A DNA stretch of 14,710 bases from NCBI GenBank assembly GCA_026993705.1, contig JALWSJ010000300.1:1-14710 (forward strand). The letters are read 5' to 3'. Under the pieces are notes generated by a model. The model was given only the letters and a program-made list of their open reading frames with translations. It ran no database searches and was not told the DNA's origin. Position 1 is the first letter of the stretch; every line of letters starts with the position of its first letter. The position numbers and the translations under genes were made by a program. Below are positions 8,788 through 14,710 of the stretch, piece by piece. The DNA is from Flavobacteriales bacterium (lineage in GTDB: Bacteria; Bacteroidota; Bacteroidia; Flavobacteriales_D; Parvicellaceae).

Positions 8788-8818
8788 CAAAGTCAAATGA
8801 TGTGCCAATACAACAAAA
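8788..8818 (-). promoter_or_regulatory. Candidate htpG promoter (Bacteroidota type)
   Basis: On the minus strand TTTTG (complement of 8814-8818) is followed after 18 bases by TGACTTTG (complement of 8788-8795). This fits the -33 TTTG / -7 TAnnTTTG pattern of this phylum with one mismatch. A start site near 8781 would give a leader of about 25 bases. No inverted-repeat heat-shock operator is evident. Confidence 0.5.
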
Positions 8819-8869
8819 CTGACACAATGACAATCTAAACGATAAAAGAATGGATTTTTGTCATATATT

Positions 8870-9007
8870 GGGCGTTCCCCACCAAACAAAAAAGAGCATT
8901 CCCTTGCGGGGAACGCTCTTTTTTGTTTGGTAGGTCGGGCTATCCACTATATCTTTTGCCCTCCAAAAGGAGGGAGGGCAAAAGGATGCCGTTTCTATCC
9001 CTAACGC
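8870..9007 (+). repeat. Structured intergenic repeat, copy 2
   Basis: It has the same five boxes, in the same order, as copies 1 and 3. Hairpin 1 is a perfect 17-bp stem (8881-8897 with 8915-8931) with an inner 5-bp stem. Hairpin 2 is CTTTTGCCCTCC pairing with GGAGGGCAAAAG, a perfect 12 bp. Both stems differ in sequence from the other copies. It lies in the 287-base gap between htpG and the ABC-F gene, pointing away from htpG and towards the ABC-F 3' end, so any ABC-F read-through transcript contains its complement. It lacks the 3' tail shared by copies 1 and 3, and it does not begin at a stop codon. Confidence 0.9.
8888..8924. terminator. A6/T6 hairpin inside repeat copy 2, likely terminator for gltX-ABC-F
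   Basis: AAAAAAGAGC (8888-8897) pairs with GCTCTTTTTT (8915-8924). Inside it, after an A/C mismatch, TTCCC (8899-8903) pairs with GGGAA (8909-8913) around TTGCG. Read on the minus strand it is a G+C-rich hairpin ending in six T's, about 120 bases after the ABC-F stop. It has the same architecture as the terminator at 6808-6842. The hairpins of the other copies have no such T-run. Confidence 0.7.
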
Positions 9008-9043
9008 GAACAGTTGAAAAAATTAGTGTTCTAAATACAAAAA

Positions 9044-10663
9044 TCACTTAACCGACATCAACTCTTCTTTTTGAGCTTTTACTTTCGGGTCACTTAAAAA
9101 CTCATCATAAGTACAAGCCTTGTCGATACAACCGTTAGGTGTTAATTCTACAACTCTGTTGGCTACCGTTTGAGTAAATTCGTGGTCATGAGAAGTGAAT
9201 AAAACAGTTCCCGGGAATTTTATCAAAGCATTGTTAAAAGCCGTAATAGATTCCAAATCCAAGTGGTTGGTTGGTTCATCTAAAATCAATAAATTGGCTT
9301 TTCGTAACATCATTCGTGAAATCATACAACGCACTTTTTCTCCTCCCGAAAGGACGTTACATTGTTTCATGCTCTCTTCACCGGAAAACAACATTTTACC
9401 CAAAAATCCACGGATATATACTTCATCTTTTTCTTCCGAAAATTGACGTAACCAATCTATCAAAGAATAATCACTTTGAAAATATTTGTCGTTTTCATTA
9501 GGTAAATAAGCTGTAGTAATCGTTTGCCCAAAGTGAAAATCACCGGAATCGGGTTCTGCTTCTCCGGCTAATATTTCAAATAAAGCGGTAGTAGCCATTC
9601 CATTATCACTAATGAAAGCTATTTTGTCGCCTTTAGTTACATTGATGCTAAAATCTTTAAATAAATATTCTCCTTCGTGTTTTTTACTTAAATTATTAGC
9701 ATGTAATATTTGATTTCCCGCCTCTCTTTCTTGGTCAAATATAATAGCAGGATACCTTCTTGTTGACGCTTGAATATCATCTACATTAATTTTCTCCAAT
9801 AATTTTTTACGGCTACTTGCTTGTTTAGACTTTGCAGCGTTTGCACTAAAACGAGCGATAAACTCTTGCAATTCTTTCTTTTTGTCTTCGGCTTTTTTAT
9901 TCGCCATTTGTCTTTGTTTCAAAGCTAATTGACTACTCTCATACCAAAAGGTATAATTACCTGTATATATTTTTATTTTTCCGTAATCAATATCAGCAAT
10001 ATGTGTACATACTGTATCTAAAAAGTGCCTATCGTGCGAAACAACGATAACAGTATTTTTAAAATCTAATAAAAAATCTTCCAACCAAGAAATCGTGTTA
10101 ATATCCAAGTCATTTGTCGGCTCATCTAAGATTAATAAATCGGGGTTACCAAAAAGTGCTTGAGCTAATAAAACCCTTACTTTTTCGTTACCGCTTAAAT
10201 CTTTCATTAATCGTTGGTGCATATCTTCTCCTATGCCCAAACCACTCAATAAATTGGCTGCATCCGATTCGGCATTCCAACCATCCATTTCAGCAAATTC
10301 TGCTTCTAACTCCGATGCTTTTATTCCATCTTCTTCAGAAAAATCCTCTTTCATATAAAGAGCATCTTTTTCTTGCATGATGTCCCACAGTTTTGAGTGT
10401 CCTCTTAAAACTGTATTTAAAACTGTTTCATCGTCAAACTCAAAGTGATTTTGACGAAGTACCGCCATTCTTTTCCCTTCTTCTAATTTTACGAATCCCG
10501 AAGTTGGGTCAATATCACCGGCTAATATTTTTAGGAAAGTTGATTTTCCTGCTCCGTTTGCTCCGATAACTCCGTAGCAATTACCATCGGTAAATTTTAT
10601 GTTTACTTCGTCAAATAATACTCTTTTTCCGTATTGTAACGATACGTTATTTACTGAAATCAT
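9044..10663 (-). CDS. ABC-F family ATPase, YbiT-like, with one degenerate ATP site
   Basis: A 539-residue soluble protein with two ABC domains and no membrane segment, so a ribosome-associated ABC-F factor and not a transporter. Domain 1: Walker A G34-ANGAGKST42, signature LSGNE (156-160), Walker B ending in DEPTND with catalytic E181, then SH(209-210)DR. The positively charged inter-domain linker with SANAAKSKQASSRKKLLEK lies at about 273-291. Domain 2: the Walker A position reads ISDNGMATTALF (351-362) with no lysine, while LSGGE (438-442) and Walker B with E463 are intact. The opening MISVNNVSLQYGKRVLF, the arm length and the linker resemble YbiT more than EttA or Uup. ATG 10663 is one base after the gltX stop codon, so the two genes are very likely co-transcribed and translationally coupled. 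Confidence 0.9.
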   Translation of the reverse strand: MISVNNVSLQYGKRVLFDEVNIKFTDGNCYGVIGANGAGKSTFLKILAGDIDPTSGFVKLEEGKRMAVLRQNHFEFDDETVLNTVLRGHSKLWDIMQEKDALYMKEDFSEEDGIKASELEAEFAEMDGWNAESDAANLLSGLGIGEDMHQRLMKDLSGNEKVRVLLAQALFGNPDLLILDEPTNDLDINTISWLEDFLLDFKNTVIVVSHDRHFLDTVCTHIADIDYGKIKIYTGNYTFWYESSQLALKQRQMANKKAEDKKKELQEFIARFSANAAKSKQASSRKKLLEKINVDDIQASTRRYPAIIFDQEREAGNQILHANNLSKKHEGEYLFKDFSINVTKGDKIAFISDNGMATTALFEILAGEAEPDSGDFHFGQTITTAYLPNENDKYFQSDYSLIDWLRQFSEEKDEVYIRGFLGKMLFSGEESMKQCNVLSGGEKVRCMISRMMLRKANLLILDEPTNHLDLESITAFNNALIKFPGTVLFTSHDHEFTQTVANRVVELTPNGCIDKACTYDEFLSDPKVKAQKEELMSVK

Positions 10664-10664
10664 T

Positions 10665-12230
10665 TTACTGCTTTTGTTTTAATTCTTCTTTTAAACTATT
10701 TACCTTTTCGATTCCGTTTTCCATTCTTTCAACCACCTTATCTTTTCCGAGTACGGCACAAATCTCAAACATTGAAGGTCCCATACCTTTACCCGTAACC
10801 AATAATCTAAAACCGGGACCAACTTTACCGAATCCAAATTCTTTATCTTCCAAAAAGGCAGAAAATTTTTGTTCGATATTTTCTGTTGTAAATTCGTCAA
10901 TTTCTTTTAGCCTTGACAGTAGTTCACGCATAATTTCCGGCGTGTCTTCTTTCCATTTTTTCTTGAGGGTTTTGGCATCGTATTCTTTTATATCTTCAAA
11001 GAAATATCTACCTTCTTCTAACAGGTCTTTGATAAAAGTAGCTCGTTCTTTCATTAATTCACAGACTTTGGTGCTGTATCCTTTGTCTGCCGTAATTCCT
11101 TCTTGTTCCAAAATTGGTTGTAAGAGTTCGGCTAACTCTTCTCCTGATTTTGCTCTTAGATATTGTTGATTAAACCACTTTGTTTTTTCAGGATCGAATG
11201 TTGAACCACTTTTACCAACGCGTTCAAGTGTGAAAGCTTGAACTAATTCATCCATAGAGAAAATTTCTTGTGATGTACCCGGATTCCACCCTAAAAACGC
11301 CAACATATTAATAAAAGCTTCAGGTAAATAGCCTTTTTCTCTATATCCTGATGATATTTCGTTTGATTTAGGGTCGTGCCATTCCAAAGGAAATACCGGA
11401 AAACCTAAGCGGTCTCCATCTCTTTTACTTAATTTTCCATGACCATCAGGTTTAAGAATAAGCGGTAAGTGTGCAAATTTAGGCATCGTATCTTCCCATC
11501 CTAAATAACGATATAATAGAACGTGAAGTGGGGCAGAAGGCAACCATTCTTCACCTCGTATCACGTGTGTGATTTTCATTAAGTGGTCATCTATAATATT
11601 GGCTAGGTGGTAAGTTGGCATACCATCTGATTTGTAGATGACTTTATCGTCCATATTATTGGTGTTTACGATAACCCACCCTCTGATTTCGTCGTGAAAG
11701 CGAACTTCTTCGTTTCTCGGCATTTTTAATCGTAAGGTGTAAGGGTTGCCGTTGTCTAGTCTTTTTTGTACTTCGTCAGCTGAAAGACTTAGTGAGTTTT
11801 TCATTGAACTTCGAGTGATACTATTGTATTGCCAATTGGGCATCTTTGCTTTTTTTGCAAGTTCTCTCATCTCGTTCAATTCATCAGCCGTATCAAAAGC
11901 GTAGTAAGCATAACCGTCTTTTACGAGTTGAAAAGCGTAGTCTTTATAAATGCCTGCATCTTTTCTTTCTGATTGTTTGTAAGGTCCGTATTCACCACCG
12001 ATGCCTTGTCCTTCGTTGGGTGAAATACCACACCATTTTAAGGATTCCAATATATATTCCTCTGCTCCGGGTACTAATCTTGTTTGATCGGTGTCTTCTA
12101 TTCTAAGTAGAAAATCTCCGTTGTGTTTTTTTGCAAATAAATAGTTGTACAATGCGGTTCGTACACCTCCTATATGTAATGGTCCTGTCGGACTGGGTGC
12201 AAATCGTACTCTTACTTTTTCGTTATTCAT
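10665..12230 (-). CDS. gltX: Glutamyl-tRNA synthetase
   Basis: Class I aminoacyl-tRNA synthetase of 521 residues that charges tRNA-Glu with glutamate in the cytosol. The HIGH-type signature is APSPTGPLHIGG (H19-I-G-G22), the GluRS-specific RIEDTDQTR follows, and the KMSKS-type loop is K266-L-S-K-R270. The C-terminal all-helical anticodon-binding domain extends to the end, with GFGKVGPGFRLLVTG recognisable. The length is near the usual for bacterial GluRS. Whether it is discriminating cannot be decided here. The start MNNEKVRVRFAPSPTG fits the family. It is followed directly by the ABC-F gene and preceded, across repeat copy 3, by proS on the same strand. Confidence 0.97.
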   Translation of the reverse strand: MNNEKVRVRFAPSPTGPLHIGGVRTALYNYLFAKKHNGDFLLRIEDTDQTRLVPGAEEYILESLKWCGISPNEGQGIGGEYGPYKQSERKDAGIYKDYAFQLVKDGYAYYAFDTADELNEMRELAKKAKMPNWQYNSITRSSMKNSLSLSADEVQKRLDNGNPYTLRLKMPRNEEVRFHDEIRGWVIVNTNNMDDKVIYKSDGMPTYHLANIIDDHLMKITHVIRGEEWLPSAPLHVLLYRYLGWEDTMPKFAHLPLILKPDGHGKLSKRDGDRLGFPVFPLEWHDPKSNEISSGYREKGYLPEAFINMLAFLGWNPGTSQEIFSMDELVQAFTLERVGKSGSTFDPEKTKWFNQQYLRAKSGEELAELLQPILEQEGITADKGYSTKVCELMKERATFIKDLLEEGRYFFEDIKEYDAKTLKKKWKEDTPEIMRELLSRLKEIDEFTTENIEQKFSAFLEDKEFGFGKVGPGFRLLVTGKGMGPSMFEICAVLGKDKVVERMENGIEKVNSLKEELKQKQ

Positions 12231-12313
12231 TGGTTTGTTGTTTATTTTTATTCTACTTTTTTTTCTATTGAAACATAAAATTTTTCCAAAACTCGGCTAT
12301 CCAAAAATTTTCT

Positions 12314-12362
12314 TCATGGTCTAAAGAAACTAAAATTCACTTTCTATGCACTCATTCCACTT
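12314..12362 (-). repeat. 3' tail of repeat copy 3, shared with copy 1
   Basis: On the minus strand, AAGTGGAATGAG through TTTCTTTAGA to ATGAA aligns without gaps to 1590-1638, with a few substitutions near GAGTGCATAG and after TTTAGA. Beyond about 12314 the two loci diverge. The remaining stretch up to gltX (12231-12313) is AT-rich with a 9-bp AAAATTTTT/AAAAATTTT inverted repeat (12277-12311) and no clear promoter. Confidence 0.75.
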
Positions 12363-12502
12363 GCGTTAGGGATAGGAACGGCATCCTTTTGGGTTGTTGC
12401 GTTTATGCAACCCAAAAGATATAGTGGATAGCCCGACCCTACTTTGTAAAAACAACGTTTCGCGTTAGCGATATGTTGTTTTTGCAAAGTAGGGGAACGC
12501 CC
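12363..12502 (-). repeat. Structured intergenic repeat, copy 3
   Basis: It is read on the minus strand, directly after proS. Hairpin 1 pairs 12437-12446 with 12485-12494 (10 bp) and, past one mismatch, 12448-12456 with 12475-12483 (9 bp). Its loop holds a small TCGC-TAAC-GCGA stem. Hairpin 2 pairs 12386-12393 with 12411-12418 and 12397-12400 with 12407-12410, with a 3-base bulge as in copy 1. Boxes match copies 1 and 2 almost base for base. The proS stop TAG is followed at once by a second TAG whose last G starts the element. Confidence 0.9.
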
Positions 12503-12504
12503 TA

Positions 12505-13980
12505 CTAATATGCCTTAGCAAAAAGGACTCTTCGTTTGGACGGTTTTCCCGTGTAAACACATTTCCCTGCTTCCTCAACGCTGTCGTAAGGAATACATCT
12601 TATGGTTGCTTTTGTTTCTTCTTTTATTTTTTCTTCTGTTTCGGCTGTTCCATCCCAATGTGCTAGGATAAAACCTCCTTTATTTTCTAATGCGTTTTTA
12701 AATTCTTCCCAATTTTCGACTGTTGTTGTATTTTCTGTTTGGAAAGTTTGGGCTTTATTTAAAAGATTTTCTTGAATTTCATCTAATAGAGCTTTAATCT
12801 TGCCGGCAAGTTCCTCTTGAGGATAGCTTTCTTTATGTAATGTATCTCTACGGGCTACTTCTGCCGTGCCGTTTTCCATATCTCTTGGACCGATGGCTAC
12901 ACGTACCGGCACTCCTTTCATTTCGTATTCGGCGAATTTCCAACCCGGTTTGCGTTGTTGGTCGTCATCAAATTTAACGATGATGTTGTGCTGTGCTAAT
13001 TCCTCTTGTAATTTTAGGGCTACTTTTCGGATGCTATTCAGTTGTTCTTCTCCCTTATAAATAGGTACAATGGCAACGTGAATCGGAGCTAGTTTAGGAG
13101 GTAAAACTAAGCCTAAATCATCGCTGTGGGTTAGGATTAATGCTCCCATTAAACGAGTAGAAACACCCCACGAAGTTGCCCAAACATATTCTTGTTTTCC
13201 GTTGGCGTCAGAAAATTTGACATCAAAAGCTTTAGCAAAATTTTGCCCTAAAAAGTGCGAAGTTCCTGCTTGGAGAGCTTTTCCGTCTTGCATTAGAGCT
13301 TCGATACAGTAAGTTTCATTTGCACCGGCAAAACGTTCGCTTTCGGTTTTCCAACCTTTTACGACGGGCATTGCCATATATTGTTCGGTAAAATCTGCGT
13401 ACACTTCGAGCATTTTTTCTGCTTCTTGTACGGCTTCTTGCTCTGTGGCGTGAGCTGTGTGTCCTTCTTGCCAAAGAAATTCAGCGGTTCTTAGAAAAAG
13501 ACGAGTACGCATTTCCCAACGAACTACGTTTGCCCATTGGTTAATCATAAGAGGTAAATCTCTGTACGATTGAATCCATTTTTTATACGAGTTCCAAATG
13601 ATGGTTTCGGAAGTTGGTCGAACGATTAATTCTTCTTCAAGTTTGGCTTCAGGATCAACGACAACGCTTTTTCCATCTTCTCCTGTTTTTAGTCGATAGT
13701 GCGTTACTACGGCACATTCTTTAGCAAAACCTTCTACGTGAGCAGCCTCTTTACTTAGGTATGATTTTGGAATAAATAGGGGGAAATAAGCATTTTGATG
13801 TCCTGTTTGTTTAAACTTTGCATCAAGAACTGCTTTCATATTTTCCCAAATAGCAAAGCCGTAGGGTTTAATGACCATACAGCCTCTTACGTCGGAGTGT
13901 TCAGCAAGATCTGCTTTGTTAACTAATTCGTTGTACCATCCCGAAAAATCTTCGCTTCTTTTTGGTAATCCTTTTGCCAT
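12505..13980 (-). CDS. proS: Prolyl-tRNA synthetase, archaeal/eukaryotic type
   Basis: Class II aminoacyl-tRNA synthetase of 491 residues that charges tRNA-Pro. The N-terminal MAKGLPKRSEDFSGWYNELV and the absence of the large INS editing domain of E. coli-type ProRS place it in the short archaeal/eukaryotic-like type. Motif 1 falls near VRGCMVIKPYGFAIWE (31-46). RPTSE is at 121-125, motif 2 at R154-WEMRTRLFLRTAEFLWQEGH174, and motif 3 at G272-VSTRLMGALILTHSD287. The anticodon domain starts near 298. The C-terminal domain ends in VLFAKAY with the conserved terminal tyrosine. Only two cysteines (C462, C474) remain of the four that bind zinc in some relatives, so zinc binding is doubtful. It has its own candidate promoter and a TAG TAG end into repeat copy 3. 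Confidence 0.97.
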   Translation of the reverse strand: MAKGLPKRSEDFSGWYNELVNKADLAEHSDVRGCMVIKPYGFAIWENMKAVLDAKFKQTGHQNAYFPLFIPKSYLSKEAAHVEGFAKECAVVTHYRLKTGEDGKSVVVDPEAKLEEELIVRPTSETIIWNSYKKWIQSYRDLPLMINQWANVVRWEMRTRLFLRTAEFLWQEGHTAHATEQEAVQEAEKMLEVYADFTEQYMAMPVVKGWKTESERFAGANETYCIEALMQDGKALQAGTSHFLGQNFAKAFDVKFSDANGKQEYVWATSWGVSTRLMGALILTHSDDLGLVLPPKLAPIHVAIVPIYKGEEQLNSIRKVALKLQEELAQHNIIVKFDDDQQRKPGWKFAEYEMKGVPVRVAIGPRDMENGTAEVARRDTLHKESYPQEELAGKIKALLDEIQENLLNKAQTFQTENTTTVENWEEFKNALENKGGFILAHWDGTAETEEKIKEETKATIRCIPYDSVEEAGKCVYTGKPSKRRVLFAKAY

Positions 13981-14020
13981 ATTATGGTATGATTATTGTG
14001 TGTTTTTCAATGTAAAGTTG

Positions 14021-14028
14021 CAAAGTTA
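14021..14028 (-). promoter_or_regulatory. Candidate -7 element for proS
   Basis: The minus strand reads TAACTTTG, an exact match to the Bacteroidota TAnnTTTG -7 box, about 40 bases before the proS ATG. No convincing TTTG at -33 is seen; that region is almost pure A/T. The rest of the 192-base divergent gap to the lipoprotein gene shows no further feature I can support beyond a weak box at 14134-14141. Confidence 0.5.
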
Positions 14029-14133
14029 ATAAATTAATATTTGTATGTAATTTTTTATTGTGGTTTTACGTTGAAGTTGTGTAAAATAGGCAGATGGTTG
14101 ATAATTTGTTTTCCATTTGTTGGTTGAATCGGC

Positions 14134-14141
14134 TTCTTTTG
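14134..14141 (+). promoter_or_regulatory. Weak candidate -7 element for the lipoprotein gene
   Basis: TTCTTTTG differs from TAnnTTTG at one position and lies 31 bases before the ATG at 14173. A TTTG occurs upstream, but at a spacing of about 14 or 25 bases, outside the usual range. This is tentative. Confidence 0.25.
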
Positions 14142-14172
14142 TTTATTTTTACTGTGTTAATACTTTGAGATT

Positions 14173-14710
14173 ATGAAAAGTTACTATTATTATATCGGAT
14201 TATTAGGGTTGTTGCCGTTACTTCATTCTTGTTCCTCGTCTATGAATTTGGCGTATGATGATGATGTTTATACGGATGAAAAAAATGTATTTGTAGCGAA
14301 TTTGGATGAAAAAGATGTAAAAAAAGGGGAGGACGATTATTACGATCCGAATTATAAAGATGTTTATGCTGATGATTATTATGATAAAAAGAATAAACCA
14401 TCGAAAAACAATAAAATTGGTTTAGGTGGTGCTTTTGGTTCTACTTTTTGGAATACGGGAGGAGGAATGTATAATCCTTATGGTTATGGTTTGAGTTCTT
14501 CGTATAATAACAATTATTGGAATTATAACAACATAGGTTGGGGAAGTTATTATTATCAAAACTGGGGGCAACCGGGGGGATATGGTTACAATCCTGCTTA
14601 TCCTAATTGTTCGGGATGTTATGGAAGTTCTTATTATGGTTATAATGGCTATGGAGGAAATTCTTATTACAATAATCCTTATAATCCATATTACAACCCT
14701 TACTATTCTT
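14173..14710 (+). CDS. Putative Tyr/Gly/Asn-rich lipoprotein, 3' partial
   Basis: An open frame from ATG 14173 runs off the right edge (179 residues seen). I do not recognise a family. Residues 1-20 form a short hydrophobic signal ending LLHSC, a plausible lipobox with C20 as the lipidated cysteine, followed by SSS. Residues about 27-80 are rich in Asp, Lys and Tyr (YDDD, EDDYYD, ADDYYD). From about 83 the chain becomes low-complexity Gly/Asn/Tyr: roughly 30% of the last 81 residues are tyrosine, with NPYY and GYG repeats and one CSGC pair. Such composition suggests a disordered or surface-exposed segment. It is divergent from proS, so there is no operon evidence. The coding nature is supported by the signal sequence and the 538-base open frame; the function is unknown. 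Confidence 0.75.
   Translation, partial: MKSYYYYIGLLGLLPLLHSCSSSMNLAYDDDVYTDEKNVFVANLDEKDVKKGEDDYYDPNYKDVYADDYYDKKNKPSKNNKIGLGGAFGSTFWNTGGGMYNPYGYGLSSSYNNNYWNYNNIGWGSYYYQNWGQPGGYGYNPAYPNCSGCYGSSYYGYNGYGGNSYYNNPYNPYYNPYYS

Noticed and set aside
8870..9007. Repeat as an insertion sequence or simple MITE.
   Set aside because: No transposase, no long terminal inverted repeats beyond GCGTT/AACGC, and no clear target-site duplication. Mobility is not excluded, but it cannot be claimed.
9044..10663. ABC-F gene as an antibiotic-resistance determinant.
   Set aside because: It resembles the YbiT housekeeping type, is coupled to gltX and lacks any mobile context; the inter-domain linker shows no feature I can tie to ribosome protection against drugs.
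12277..12311. AAAATTTTT/AAAAATTTT inverted repeat upstream of gltX as a terminator or operator.
   Set aside because: It is pure A/T, with the adjacent CC/CC unpaired; such palindromes are expected by chance in AT-rich intergenic DNA.
1448..12502. CRISPR array.
   Set aside because: The three repeats are kilobases apart, in mixed orientation, and have no regular spacers.

Overview
The window looks like chromosomal DNA of a member of Bacteroidota, most likely a flavobacterium-like organism. The DNA is A+T-rich. Start codons lack clear Shine-Dalgarno sequences. Candidate promoters follow the TAnnTTTG pattern of this phylum. Several genes have forms typical of the group: a GH3/serine-hydrolase fusion, an alpha-beta fused E1 dehydrogenase, a CarboxypepD_reg/DUF5686 outer-membrane protein and an archaeal/eukaryotic-type ProRS. 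Genus and species cannot be read from the sequence.

Layout. At the left edge is the 3' part of a secreted GH3/beta-lactamase-fold hydrolase (+, cut by the window edge). It is followed by repeat copy 1, a fused 2-oxoacid dehydrogenase E1 (+) and a DUF5686-type outer-membrane protein (+). A bidirectional terminator at 6808-6842 separates these from a leftward block. Read in its own direction (right to left) that block is proS, repeat copy 3, gltX, an ABC-F ATPase coupled to gltX by a 1-base gap, repeat copy 2 (opposite orientation), and htpG with its own candidate promoter. Divergent from proS at the right edge is a tyrosine/glycine/asparagine-rich lipoprotein that runs out of the window.

The genes are mostly housekeeping: two aminoacyl-tRNA synthetases, a ribosome-associated ABC-F protein, the Hsp90 chaperone, branched-chain/2-oxoacid catabolism and cell-envelope proteins. 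I see no transposase, prophage, integrase, CRISPR or defence gene.

The signal that ordinary annotation would miss is a repeated structured element of about 140 bp, present three times (1448-1589 +, 8870-9007 +, 12363-12502 -). Five short boxes are nearly identical in all copies. The two hairpins between them have quite different sequences in each copy but still pair, which is the pattern expected if structure is conserved. In every copy an AACGC inside hairpin 1 could compete with the terminal AACGC for the first box, suggesting a possible two-state fold. Two copies start at a stop codon and share a longer 3' tail; in the third, the variable hairpin doubles as an A6/T6 bidirectional terminator. 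I recall similar sequences being common between genes in flavobacterial genomes, but I know of no established name or function.
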